A DNA stretch of 64,000 nucleotides. Origin: a virus. The translations under genes were made by a program, and so were the position numbers. The stretch spans positions 1 to 64,000 of IMG/VR virus record IMGVR_UViG_3300005605_000002; one strand, 5' to 3'. The notes below the pieces were generated by a model, which saw nothing but the letters and a program-made list of their open reading frames with translations, did no database searches and was not told where the DNA came from. Positions 15,401 to 23,903 of the stretch are shown in pieces (within the stretch, counting starts at the first letter, position 1; each line of letters begins with the position of its first letter).

Positions 15401-15745
15401 ATGTCAGACGGAAAACAAGCAATGGCACCAGAAGGTACTGATGCAACGCCACCTCAAAAGGCACCATCAGCACCAGGACCTGCCAGCGTTCCAAACACTT
15501 CAGCGGCACCAGGACCCGACGGGGCTCCAACAGGTAATCCTGAACTTACTGTTCAAGATCTAGGTGTGTTGAAGACTATCATTGAAGTTGCTCAGACTCG
15601 TGGAGCATTTAAGCCGAACGAAATGGAAGCAATTGGAAAAACGTATACTAAACTAGATACATTTCTAACTAGTATTCAAAATCAACAAGTAGCGGCACAA
15701 GGTGATGCACCTGTAAATCCTGTTCCAGCTACACCAGGAGAATAA
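15401..15745 (+). CDS. Pro/Ala-rich phage protein (114 aa)
   Basis: Both ends are rich in Pro, Ala and Gly (APSAPGPASVPNTS and VNPVPATPGE) and likely disordered. The middle, about residues 45-95, is a helical core (DLGVLKTIIEVAQTRGAF, MEAIGKTYTKLDTFL) that I recall in T4-like marine phages. The start has AAGGAGA upstream. The late promoter suggests a virion or assembly role; function unknown. Confidence 0.7.
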   Translation: MSDGKQAMAPEGTDATPPQKAPSAPGPASVPNTSAAPGPDGAPTGNPELTVQDLGVLKTIIEVAQTRGAFKPNEMEAIGKTYTKLDTFLTSIQNQQVAAQGDAPVNPVPATPGE

Positions 15746-15748
15746 ATT

Positions 15749-16366
15749 ATGGCTGACTTAAAACATATTGGTCGCATAAAAGATACAAAACGTAAGGTTG
15801 CGGTAGTATTCCGTACTTTACCTGACGAGCCAGAGTCATGTTTGGTTTGTCCAACAGAGACTTTAAGAGACGAAGATCATGATCTCTTAATTAAATTAAT
15901 TGAAAGCAATGCCGGACAGAATGCTGAAGAATTAGCAGATGCTATGCAACGTACACCACTAGGTGATGGTAGCATTATGTTAGCACGTTTTCATACAGGC
16001 GGATTCTTAACTAAAGTTAGTACTTCTAACATTGAGATGACACCTAATACAACTACTACACTATCACTAAATGAGTTAAACGAAACGATTGCTCAGCAAA
16101 AAGGTGTACAAGTTAAAGACTTAGCAGTAGGTGGATCATCAGTAGAAGAAGTAGGATCTGTTACAGATCAAAGCACAGCACCAGCACCTAAAATGGCTAC
16201 TAATGACGATGCTACATCTACTAAAGAACAAGCATTATCTGATGAAGATTTAGCTAATAAGATGCGTAAAGACGCTGACTCTCTGTTTAAAGAAGCAACT
16301 GAGCTACGTAAACAAGCAGATAAGTTGAGCCCTAGCAAAAAGGCCGGCTCGCGTGGTAAGGCCTAA
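15749..16366 (+). CDS. Conserved T4-like marine phage protein (205 aa)
   Basis: The N-terminal 115 residues form a conserved domain (LKHIGRIKDTKRKVAVVFRT, SCLVCPTETL, ESNAGQNAEELADAM) that I recall in cyanophages as an unassigned protein. The C-terminal 90 residues are Thr/Asp-rich and then form a charged helix (LFKEATELRKQADKL). It starts three bases after the previous stop and overlaps the next gene by 14 nt. Late-operon context suggests involvement in particle assembly. Confidence 0.7.
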   Translation: MADLKHIGRIKDTKRKVAVVFRTLPDEPESCLVCPTETLRDEDHDLLIKLIESNAGQNAEELADAMQRTPLGDGSIMLARFHTGGFLTKVSTSNIEMTPNTTTTLSLNELNETIAQQKGVQVKDLAVGGSSVEEVGSVTDQSTAPAPKMATNDDATSTKEQALSDEDLANKMRKDADSLFKEATELRKQADKLSPSKKAGSRGKA

Positions 16367-16670
16367 GAAGAGGCTACCACAAGAAGTTATTAATAAGTGG
16401 CCAGAGGTTTTTAAAGACCTTGATATTAAAGCTATCCCGATTGAATATCTGCATTCTGTCAGAGTTAAATTCGGGAATGGCAAGGTATGGGATGTACTTA
16501 TTAAAGATAGACAGAATCCTAATCCTGTAGGATATCTTGAAAAGATACTGAAAGATTTGTTTTCAACCTACGATGCTACTATCAAACACGTTGATTTTAG
16601 AGTAGATGTAGAACAAGTTAAAAAAGACATACAAAAACGTACAAGTAAGTTCTTAAAGAAGAATAAATAA
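16353..16670 (+). CDS. Basic conserved phage protein (105 aa)
   Basis: The start is GTG 16353 within the end of the previous gene, with AAAGG about 10 nt upstream. The protein is basic at both termini (MVRPKKRLPQEV and RTSKFLKKNK) and contains INKWPEVFKDLD and HSVRVKFGNGKVWDV, a pattern I recall from T4-like cyanophages. Unknown function. It ends just before the late promoter of the fibre-like gene. Confidence 0.7.
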   Translation: MVRPKKRLPQEVINKWPEVFKDLDIKAIPIEYLHSVRVKFGNGKVWDVLIKDRQNPNPVGYLEKILKDLFSTYDATIKHVDFRVDVEQVKKDIQKRTSKFLKKNK

Positions 16671-16682
16671 AATTGTATTCAG

Positions 16683-16690
16683 GATAAATA
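16683..16690 (+). promoter_or_regulatory. T4-type late promoter motif (GATAAATA)
   Basis: GATAAATA lies 28 bp before ATG 16719; AGGAG at 16705-16709 sits between. The same octamer precedes structural genes elsewhere in the window. Confidence 0.6.
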
Positions 16691-16718
16691 CATATAAGAT
16701 ATCCAGGAGTTAAAAAGA

Positions 16719-18077
16719 ATGGCTTTAAGACTAAGAAGAGGTACAAACAGCGAACGAGGCTTAATTACGCCTGCTGACGGTGAATTAGTCTATACTACAG
16801 ATACTAAAAGACTGTATATAGGTGATGGAACTACTGTAGGTGGTAATCCAGTTGATACTGCTGGTACGGCTTTTGGTTCTAACGTTGATCTAAATAATTA
16901 CGACTTAACAGGTACTGGTAATATTAATATTACTGGTAGTATTACAGCAACAGGCAATATTACAGCAGATGGAAATTTAACATTAGGCGGCAACCTTATT
17001 ATAGGTGATGCACCTAGCGATACTGTTAGTTTTTTAGCTAAAGTAGAAAGCCATGTTCTTCCTGATGTTGACGGTGCAAGAAATCTTGGATCTAGCACTA
17101 ACAAATTTAATCAAATTTGGGCTAATACTGTTCATGTTACTGATGATATAATTTCCCCAAGTGTTAATGCAAATATTGTCGGAGACGATAGTACAGTTTT
17201 ACTTAATAGAGCAACTGGAGCCTTAAATGCTACAGGTATTCTTAAAGGTGATGTTAAAGCCGTTGATGATAGCTATTTTTATAATGCAACATCAAAAGCC
17301 GTTGTTGCTGGACAAGGTACATTTAGTGGAGTAGTACAAGCTAGTAGTTTCGTAGGAAGTATAGTAGGCGATGTTCAAGGTACTGTATTTGGTGATGACT
17401 CAACTGTATTAGTAGACGGAATTAACGGAACACTTAGTAACGGAACACTTACATTTAGTGAAGGCGTTCTTGATATTACATCACAAGCAGGAATTGGTAG
17501 ATATTTAACTATTGGTAAAGATACTGATATAGAAACTCAAGGACTTATTTTTAAAGCAGGTTCGGCGGCAGGTAAATTTCTTCAAGTAGAAAGTTTATCA
17601 ACTGGAACACAATCTACAGGTATAGTTTACAAAGTTTCAAGAGGCGACCTAGCAACTAAAACAGCTTTACAGGCAGGCGACGAGCTAACATCAATTAAAG
17701 TACACGGACACGACGGCACTAACGAAGACACAGTATCAAGTCTAGTTCAATTTTCTGTTGAAGATGGTGCAACAGTTTCAAACGGTGCAGTACCAGGTAA
17801 GATTTTCATTATATCAACACCAGACAATGGTGGAACTTGGGCTGGTATATCAGTTGACAGTGGTGGAAGACTTTGTGTTGGTGGAACACTAGTTGCAAAC
17901 TCTGATACAAACTTAGACGTTACAGGTAATGCACAAGTAACTGGTTATATGAAAATTGGTAACTTAACTACAGTTGAAAGAGATGCATTAACACCAACAG
18001 ATGGTATGATAATCTACAATACTACTGATTCTAAATTCCAAGGACGCACTGGCGTGGCTTGGGTCGACTTACATTAA
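16719..18077 (+). CDS. Fibre-like virion structural protein (452 aa)
   Basis: The N-terminus (LRLRRGTNSERGLITPADGE then LVYTTDTKRLYIGDGTT) is the short beta module seen at the start of many phage fibre and tropism-determinant proteins. The middle is a run of Gly/Asn/Thr repeats (GNINITGSITATGNIT) typical of a trimeric beta-helix shaft. The C-terminus (ERDALTPTDGMIIYNTTDSK) is a common fibre tip module. It would contact the host or decorate the tail. It is under a late promoter, and its 3' end overlaps the minus-strand island by 4 bp. Confidence 0.82.
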   Translation: MALRLRRGTNSERGLITPADGELVYTTDTKRLYIGDGTTVGGNPVDTAGTAFGSNVDLNNYDLTGTGNINITGSITATGNITADGNLTLGGNLIIGDAPSDTVSFLAKVESHVLPDVDGARNLGSSTNKFNQIWANTVHVTDDIISPSVNANIVGDDSTVLLNRATGALNATGILKGDVKAVDDSYFYNATSKAVVAGQGTFSGVVQASSFVGSIVGDVQGTVFGDDSTVLVDGINGTLSNGTLTFSEGVLDITSQAGIGRYLTIGKDTDIETQGLIFKAGSAAGKFLQVESLSTGTQSTGIVYKVSRGDLATKTALQAGDELTSIKVHGHDGTNEDTVSSLVQFSVEDGATVSNGAVPGKIFIISTPDNGGTWAGISVDSGGRLCVGGTLVANSDTNLDVTGNAQVTGYMKIGNLTTVERDALTPTDGMIIYNTTDSKFQGRTGVAWVDLH

Positions 18078-19156
18078 GCTATATAACGATCAGGTACAGT
18101 ATCTAATAATGGTAACCCATTATTAATATGTGCATCACGTAAGATGATTTGATGTAAAAAGTTACTTACAGGTTTTCCCGGAACAAAATAAGCATAAGGT
18201 CCACATTTTAATTGTTCCATATCAATAGTTCTAGCATCACACCATTGAATAATTCTATGAACAAGACCGTTAATCTTAACCATATAATGATATAAATTAT
18301 CGTCTCCTGGTATTTTCTCCCAAGTCCATCCTTTTTTATCAGCAATACTTTTTATAAGTTTTACGTGATCACTTAAAAAGAATCTAGGTTCATCTGGAGT
18401 TCTACCTATATCTGAACCAGCTCTAATTCTATATTCAGTTCTTGGGTGATTTTTTAGACCCATAGCTTGTATTTCTTCCATTACATCGTCTACTTGGTCT
18501 ATATGTTCTACTGTATAAAATATTTTCTCTACACACATACCTTCTTCATTACAAATATCTATACCAGCTACTTGCTTTCCATGTACTACTTTACCTTGAT
18601 AAGACTCATGGTTTAAACTTAGAACAGCCATTTTAAGGCCAGCGTCTACAAGTGACTTAACATAATTTCTTTTGGAAAGTTTAACACCATTAGTCATAAT
18701 ACAAACATCATTTCCTCTGTCTGTAATAGCTTTAATTAATTCAGGTAAATCTTTACGTACTGTACATTCAGCACCTGAAAGGAATACAGTATCCATAGTA
18801 GATCGTGTTTGCTCCGTTATCATTTTAAAGATATGGTCAAAAGATTTATCTATTATTTTATTATCGGGTTGTAGATAACAATGAGGACATTCTAAATTAC
18901 AACGATCAGTTACTTCAAATAAAATACAATTTTCATAATTACTATCATGATCTTCATCTATAGTATTCTTTCCAGTAGTAACTCTATTATATATTAAACT
19001 ATTGTAAAATTCAACATCCTTTTCAATACATTCTTCCATATGACCATGTTCGGGACACGTTTTAATAAGATAAACTCCATTATCTTTAGTAACACGGTCA
19101 GCTGGTATGTGTCTATAACACGTATGACATAAACTTAATGTTTCTCGATCTTTCAT
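18074..19156 (-). CDS. Radical-SAM enzyme with Tes-like N-terminal zinc domain
   Basis: The cluster motif is C86-x3-C90-x2-C93 (CNLECPHC). Before it, LSLCHTCYRHIPADRV, then VYLIKTCPEHG (C10, C13, C34, H37) has the order seen at the start of archaeal tetraether-lipid-synthase (Tes)-type radical-SAM proteins, which join lipid chains. The usual GGEP is SGAEC here. The C-terminal 90 residues are unlike a SPASM domain. A lipid substrate would fit the desaturase nearby, but radical-SAM specificity cannot be read from motifs. Outermost gene of the island; AGGG precedes its ATG. Confidence 0.8.
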   Translation of the reverse strand: MKDRETLSLCHTCYRHIPADRVTKDNGVYLIKTCPEHGHMEECIEKDVEFYNSLIYNRVTTGKNTIDEDHDSNYENCILFEVTDRCNLECPHCYLQPDNKIIDKSFDHIFKMITEQTRSTMDTVFLSGAECTVRKDLPELIKAITDRGNDVCIMTNGVKLSKRNYVKSLVDAGLKMAVLSLNHESYQGKVVHGKQVAGIDICNEEGMCVEKIFYTVEHIDQVDDVMEEIQAMGLKNHPRTEYRIRAGSDIGRTPDEPRFFLSDHVKLIKSIADKKGWTWEKIPGDDNLYHYMVKINGLVHRIIQWCDARTIDMEQLKCGPYAYFVPGKPVSNFLHQIILRDAHINNGLPLLDTVPDRYIA

Positions 19157-19165
19157 TTAATTACC

Positions 19166-19516
19166 CTAGTAGCTATATTTATCATCATCATAATAATCCA
19201 TATGTCCCCTAGACATATTTGAACAATCAATTCTAACTTTCAATTCGACCCTTTGTCTATCTTGTAGAATCGGGTCGATATCTAAAACTAATAAACACTT
19301 TTTACAAACGGCATCCATCTTGTTCCATTTCATATTTACTGCAATTGCAGGCAATAAATTAATCCCTTGATGGTGTCTTCCGTCTTGTCCATCGTGTTCA
19401 ATTGGTACATCTACTCGACCTTGGCACGATGGACAATAAATCATTAAGGTATCTTTCTTCTTTTGCTCTTGTGCTTCTGCTACATCTGATGGGTGTGCGA
19501 AATGTCCCTCAAGCAT
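19166..19516 (-). CDS. Zinc-ribbon-like hypothetical protein (116 aa)
   Basis: Two cysteine pairs, CPSC and CKKC, about 40 residues apart, can form a zinc ribbon; a His-rich loop (GRHHQG) lies between. The C-terminal tail is rich in Tyr and Asp (MDYYDDDKYSY), which might bind metal. AAGGAG precedes ATG 19516. It lies between the Tes-like radical-SAM gene and the FTR1 permease, so a metal-handling role is possible but unproven. Confidence 0.6.
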   Translation of the reverse strand: MLEGHFAHPSDVAEAQEQKKKDTLMIYCPSCQGRVDVPIEHDGQDGRHHQGINLLPAIAVNMKWNKMDAVCKKCLLVLDIDPILQDRQRVELKVRIDCSNMSRGHMDYYDDDKYSY

Positions 19517-19525
19517 AATTTCTCC

Positions 19526-20182
19526 TTAGTGAGTTTCGGTTAATAGTTCGTAAACTTCTGAGCCTCCTAAATAAGCAAAATAAATTGACCCAATTATAAA
19601 CAGGTATTTACTGCATTGAAATATTGTATCTGTGGGAACTTTATCCATACTCTTTCGCATTATAATAAAAAGACCTATTAAACCAGCAACACCAAGTCCA
19701 CCACCTAAAAGTATCTCAAAGCCTGAGTCTACACTAGATGAAATAAGTGCCACATAGAATAATACAATCTCAAAACCTTCACGTAGTATAGCAATAAAAA
19801 CGGCAAAAGACAATGCCAAACTTGCTCCAAGCGTTATTTCTTTGTCTAATGGTTTGAGTTTCGACTGTATATCCTCTTGAAAGTGATTCTTGGCCCCGTG
19901 GCACCATATTGACAGATATGCCAATACACCCGCCGCGGTGAGCATTGTGACTCCTTCAAACCATTCTTCGTGTTCGTGTGTTAGTCCAGCAATGTATTTG
20001 AATCCCATTGCAATGACTATTGATAGTGCGATACCACTTATGATGCCGTACCATACGTATTTCTCTTTACCTTGTGCGTGGAACTTCTTTAAATAGGTAA
20101 AGATTAACATAGCGATTAGCATCGCCTCGAACCCTTCCCTTAGAATTATAAAGAAGGACCCAGTTAGTGGTGCTAAAGTCAT
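19526..20182 (-). CDS. FTR1-family iron permease
   Basis: The two hallmark REGxE motifs are present: REGFE at 15-19 and again at 134-138, each inside a transmembrane helix, as in FTR1/EfeU. About seven hydrophobic segments are visible over 218 residues, and an acidic His/Glu loop (LTHEHEEWFEG) follows the second. FTR1 moves Fe3+ across the inner membrane, usually with a ferroxidase (fungal multicopper oxidase or EfeO/B); none is present here. The start overlaps the desaturase stop (ATGA). An iron transporter in a phage is rare; a metagenomic mis-join is unlikely because both neighbours overlap or abut it. Confidence 0.87.
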   Translation of the reverse strand: MTLAPLTGSFFIILREGFEAMLIAMLIFTYLKKFHAQGKEKYVWYGIISGIALSIVIAMGFKYIAGLTHEHEEWFEGVTMLTAAGVLAYLSIWCHGAKNHFQEDIQSKLKPLDKEITLGASLALSFAVFIAILREGFEIVLFYVALISSSVDSGFEILLGGGLGVAGLIGLFIIMRKSMDKVPTDTIFQCSKYLFIIGSIYFAYLGGSEVYELLTETH

Positions 20183-20922
20183 AGTTTATCCTTTTTTACT
20201 AACTTAATCAAAGTTGCGGCTGGGTCAAACTCCCACCAGCGTTCGCCAAATTGCCATTTAGTTGGTTTATTGTGATGATTGTTATGCCACCCTTCACCCC
20301 ATGTTATAAGATTTGCTAAAAAATTATTATAACTATGATCTTTTGTATTATATGTACGATATCCAAACATATGACACCAAGCATTTATTTGACCATATGC
20401 ATGAAAGGCATATACAGCAGGAATACAAAATCCAAAGATAAGCAATAAAGGATCTATTAATGTTAACCCTAATGCCCAGAAAGTTATAATACTAAAGTAA
20501 TGCCTATGAATCCACATAACTGTTTTATTTTTTAGTAAGTCAGCAATAAAACGTTTATCTACTTGTATACGTCCCCAATAATGAATATATATTTTCCACC
20601 AATCTTTTTGTATTGGGGAGTGAGGATCTAATTCTTTATCTGTATATGCATGATGCATTCTATGAGCTCCTGCCCATGCTAATGGTGATCCACCCATCGC
20701 TAAAGATCCTAGAAATAAACTTATCTTTTCAAACCAAGGATGTGTTTTATAAGCCTTGTGCGACAAGTATCTATGAAATCCTGCAGATATCCCAACGCAA
20801 CCAATTACGCTCCACCAACCTAGAGCCGCAAGAAACATCCACCATTCACCATAATATATTGCGGGAACAATTGCTAAATGATTTAATATATGTATTACTC
20901 TTAACTTCGTTTCAAAACTCAT
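20179..20922 (-). CDS. Fatty-acid desaturase (delta-9 acyl-lipid/acyl-CoA type)
   Basis: The three histidine boxes that hold the di-iron centre are intact: H50-RYLS-H55, H87-RM-H90-H91 and H213-NN-H216-H217, with four hydrophobic membrane segments between. The 247-residue length fits bacterial delta-9 desaturases. The enzyme would insert a double bond into host membrane acyl chains, making them more fluid. Desaturases are known from some cyanophages. It is coupled by 4-nt overlaps to the genes on both sides. Confidence 0.92.
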   Translation of the reverse strand: MSFETKLRVIHILNHLAIVPAIYYGEWWMFLAALGWWSVIGCVGISAGFHRYLSHKAYKTHPWFEKISLFLGSLAMGGSPLAWAGAHRMHHAYTDKELDPHSPIQKDWWKIYIHYWGRIQVDKRFIADLLKNKTVMWIHRHYFSIITFWALGLTLIDPLLLIFGFCIPAVYAFHAYGQINAWCHMFGYRTYNTKDHSYNNFLANLITWGEGWHNNHHNKPTKWQFGERWWEFDPAATLIKLVKKDKL

Positions 20923-21626
20923 AATCTGCTATCTCGCACATAGATTTCCTTTGCTTCTTCTATAAACTCTCTAGGATAATCTTCCCTAAAACTTTCAAAA
21001 CATAACATTTGCAAATTAAAAAACTCCTCTGGCTGTTCAAAGCTAATGCCCAAATTAGCCATTGCAGGAAATAATTTTTGCTTCCTATCTTCGCTAATAT
21101 GACTTAACACATCTTTAACAGCAATCTGTGGTTCTTCTTCTGAATAACAAAAGAAATAATTTATACTTTTTAATATACCATTTACGACAAAATAACTACT
21201 AGGGTGTAAACTAAATTTATAAAGACCAAGCTCGGCGTGTTTAGCAATAATATCTAACATTTGATCTTGCCAATCCGGACAGGTTTCATCAAACCCATTT
21301 ACTGAACAGCTTGATTGTTCCCAAAAATCTGGGCCGTCAACTGCTAATTTAATTTTACGTTCTTCATTATTAATAGTAATAATTTTGGGAATTAAGTTAG
21401 GTGCTTCTACTTCCATAAACTGTAAAAATACAAGTTCTCGTTCCCATTTTTGATTCATTAATACAGGATCAACTACTTGATTATGTCCTTTATGATATTC
21501 AGTATCATTATAATACCATTGTATAAACTCAGTTTGATCCTCATTCATAAGGCTTGTATAGACTAAATTATTTCTACATAATCCTTTTCCAGGGACGTTA
21601 TTATAATAATAATTATATTTACTCAT
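20919..21626 (-). CDS. Diverged kinase-fold-like protein A (235 aa)
   Basis: The start is set at ATG 21626 (MSKYNYYYNNVPGKG), overlapping the previous stop; the frame extends 51 nt further upstream only into that gene. WERELVFLQFM then PNLIPKIITIN resembles the small lobe of protein-kinase/APH folds, and LYKFSLHPSSYFVVNGILKS resembles a catalytic loop, but the catalytic Asp residues are missing. It shares this segment with the gene at 24411-24989. It may be a pseudokinase or a new transferase. Confidence in the gene is high, in the fold low. Confidence 0.45.
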   Translation of the reverse strand: MSKYNYYYNNVPGKGLCRNNLVYTSLMNEDQTEFIQWYYNDTEYHKGHNQVVDPVLMNQKWERELVFLQFMEVEAPNLIPKIITINNEERKIKLAVDGPDFWEQSSCSVNGFDETCPDWQDQMLDIIAKHAELGLYKFSLHPSSYFVVNGILKSINYFFCYSEEEPQIAVKDVLSHISEDRKQKLFPAMANLGISFEQPEEFFNLQMLCFESFREDYPREFIEEAKEIYVRDSRL

Positions 21627-22191
21627 AAGTTGGCCATTTTTTTGCAGTCTGTAATTGTTTAAAATATATATCAGCATTAACCCGCCATACAGTTTGGCGT
21701 GTACCTCTGTACTCTAATACTCTTGCCTTTGTATATACTCCTGTTTCTTCTAACGTAGGAGCAACAATTTTATGTACTAATCGTTGGGTACCTTCTGCAT
21801 TTTCATTTGTTGTTACATAGTAATTCTTATTAGGACCTGCCCATTTAATACCTGCAGGTTGAAAAAATTGTTGTGTAGTGGTTTGATGATTTCTTATTGT
21901 ATCAGTACCACGTAATCCTTTATATTCTTTAGGCAATTGATCTGTAAATGTACATATACGACAAGCAATACGATAACTATCAGGTCCCATTTCAGGGAAC
22001 GAATGTGCCGCTGTACAACCTATAACTTTTTCTTTCCACATTAACATCCAAACTTGAAACCTATCTTCTTTAGCTAAAGAATCAACTAACATCTTTTTAG
22101 AATTGTTATTAACAAATCCTTTTTGTTGTGCGGTTGCGTAAAATTCAGTAAGGTCTAATGTATCCGAGTATGGTATTAACTTAAAAGCCAT
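21619..22191 (-). CDS. GNAT-like hypothetical protein (190 aa)
   Basis: The alpha/beta order and VWMLMWKEKVIGCTAAHSF (a strand-turn-strand with the conserved Gly-x-x) resemble a GNAT acetyltransferase, but the pyrophosphate-binding Q/RxxGxG/A loop is not clear. The C-terminal half has VTTNENAEGTQRLVHKIVAP, which could be the acceptor side. It lies two bases after the 2OG oxygenase stop. GNAT is only a suggestion; the gene is certain from its tight packing. Confidence 0.45.
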   Translation of the reverse strand: MAFKLIPYSDTLDLTEFYATAQQKGFVNNNSKKMLVDSLAKEDRFQVWMLMWKEKVIGCTAAHSFPEMGPDSYRIACRICTFTDQLPKEYKGLRGTDTIRNHQTTTQQFFQPAGIKWAGPNKNYYVTTNENAEGTQRLVHKIVAPTLEETGVYTKARVLEYRGTRQTVWRVNADIYFKQLQTAKKWPTYE

Positions 22192-22192
22192 A

Positions 22193-23002
22193 TTAGTAAT
22201 GCTCTAGGTGAGCTATACCTATCTGCTTTCTGAACTTGTCTGTGAACACACAGTCAATTCGTAAGCTATATTCTTGTTCGTTGCTGACATCACCACCATG
22301 CCAATCTTGATCATTCCAAAATGCCGCATTGGCATTAATGTATGTTTTGTTTTTTGCTTCAGGATCCCATATATAGAAGCCTCTTTTAGTTCTATACCTT
22401 ATATGAATAAACTCATTGTTATGTGGACTAAAGCCTTGTTCGGTACCTTTAGAGCCATCTAGGTCTCTGTGTTCAAATGCTTTACCACCATGTTCACAAT
22501 GAAAAAATATAACTCGTCCTATTTGTGTAATAACATTTTTTTCAATTAATTCTGTAACCCACTTTACAACACCAGGAAAATATTGTTGTTCTGGTGTAGG
22601 AGTACGTTTGGCATTGCGTTTGTGCCAGTCGCCTTCTTCCCAAAGAAAATAATATATGTAAGGATCGTTTGCTCCTAAGGCTGATTTTAAATATCTTGTA
22701 AATAAATTTCTTTGTTTATAATCTTTAAAATCTTTTGGAAATAACTCTGCACCTTGAACCTTAATAGGATCATTATCAGGTAATGCTTCATATTCCGCAA
22801 ATGCTTTGTATATAGGTTTCCAATCTATAATATAGCTCATGTCGTCAAACGTAAACCCAGGCTTCATCCATGTGCCTTCTTTTGCATAGTCCCTTGCTAA
22901 AGCAAATCCTTTGCAAATTTCTGGGTGTAATTCTTTAAACCCGTCTACATCTAAATAATTATCTAATGCAATATATGGTTGCCCACCAATTCCTCTAATC
23001 AT
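22193..23002 (-). CDS. 2OG-Fe(II) oxygenase-like protein (269 aa)
   Basis: Iron ligands H178 and D180 (GKAFEHRDLDG) and distal H235 (DQDWHGGD), followed by R248 in EQEYSLRID thirteen residues later, give the HxD...H...R layout of 2-oxoglutarate oxygenases, close to aspartyl/asparaginyl hydroxylase relatives. The N-terminal 110 residues are helical and unassigned. Substrate unknown. Its start overlaps the PLP-enzyme stop by 8 nt. Together with the genes at 23903 and 24982 it forms a cluster of three non-heme iron oxygenases. Confidence 0.68.
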   Translation of the reverse strand: MIRGIGGQPYIALDNYLDVDGFKELHPEICKGFALARDYAKEGTWMKPGFTFDDMSYIIDWKPIYKAFAEYEALPDNDPIKVQGAELFPKDFKDYKQRNLFTRYLKSALGANDPYIYYFLWEEGDWHKRNAKRTPTPEQQYFPGVVKWVTELIEKNVITQIGRVIFFHCEHGGKAFEHRDLDGSKGTEQGFSPHNNEFIHIRYRTKRGFYIWDPEAKNKTYINANAAFWNDQDWHGGDVSNEQEYSLRIDCVFTDKFRKQIGIAHLEHY

Positions 23003-23903
23003 GATTATACTCCAAATATCTAATTAAAGGCGAAAGCCCATAATTAATTTCGCCCTTTCGGGCCATATGAATTGCTTTAGTTTGTGTTAAACCAAAGTCT
23101 TTACAAATCTTTTCATTACGATCTTTATGTGTAGACCACAAATGATCTGGTAATAAGTTATCTAAAAAATACAATCCAACTGCTACAGGGTATGTAGTTA
23201 TTTGATGATAATCTTTTAATATATTAATAGTATCACTACCATTACGTTTTCTTTTCCAACGTATTCCTATACGATTCCAACCAGCAGTACCATATCCTTT
23301 ACTCATGCTTATAGCAAAAGAATGTATAGCAGGATGATCATAATTAAAACAGATATCTTTACTAGCAGGAATCCATGCTGAATCAATATGCAACGGTATA
23401 TGTCTTTGCAAACATACTTCTAAAATTTTATTCATCTCTGGATGTTCTTGACCGTGAAAACTAAAAGGTAAACTAATAACTAACGGAACGTTGGCTCTTA
23501 ATGATTCAATTGTTTTATATTGTAAATTAGGATTTATTAATTCATGATATTTGTATTCATTTTTTAAAACCTGTATTTCTTTATTCATAACATATAGGTC
23601 ATCAAAAAATTGTGTACAGCCTGCAATAATATTTACTTCTTCAAATGCATCAAACCCAGTTAAATGGTTATACATAGATGCTGTTATATGATTAGTAAAA
23701 TTATGTTTAAATCTTTCAAATAAATCTTCACCAACGTTTTCCTTTAACGTCATTAATGTATGATCTAAAAATTCAATATTCTTAGTTTTTAAATTATGTA
23801 TTAATTCCTCTATTCTTTTATCAAATAAAGGGACCATTCCTCCTAGCCTATCAGCGTTGATATGTTCTTCTGTATATGTGTCAGGAACTTGTATAAGATT
23901 CAT
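22995..23903 (-). CDS. PLP-dependent aminotransferase-like protein, shortened (302 aa)
   Basis: The core of a fold-type I PLP enzyme is visible: HIDSAWIPASKD (D174 would bind the pyridine nitrogen), ISMSKGYGTAGWNRIGIRW with K202 as the Schiff-base lysine, S199 and S201 near the phosphate, and R211 after it. Class I aminotransferases are usually near 400 residues; this is 302, with a short C-terminal domain. It could transaminate an amino acid or keto-sugar. One-base junctions with both neighbours show it is in the same operon as the oxygenases. Confidence 0.7.
   Translation of the reverse strand: MNLIQVPDTYTEEHINADRLGGMVPLFDKRIEELIHNLKTKNIEFLDHTLMTLKENVGEDLFERFKHNFTNHITASMYNHLTGFDAFEEVNIIAGCTQFFDDLYVMNKEIQVLKNEYKYHELINPNLQYKTIESLRANVPLVISLPFSFHGQEHPEMNKILEVCLQRHIPLHIDSAWIPASKDICFNYDHPAIHSFAISMSKGYGTAGWNRIGIRWKRKRNGSDTINILKDYHQITTYPVAVGLYFLDNLLPDHLWSTHKDRNEKICKDFGLTQTKAIHMARKGEINYGLSPLIRYLEYNHD

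Noticed and set aside
20613-20924. Plus-strand open frame opposite the desaturase
   Set aside because: The minus strand carries all three desaturase histidine boxes; the plus frame is low-complexity.
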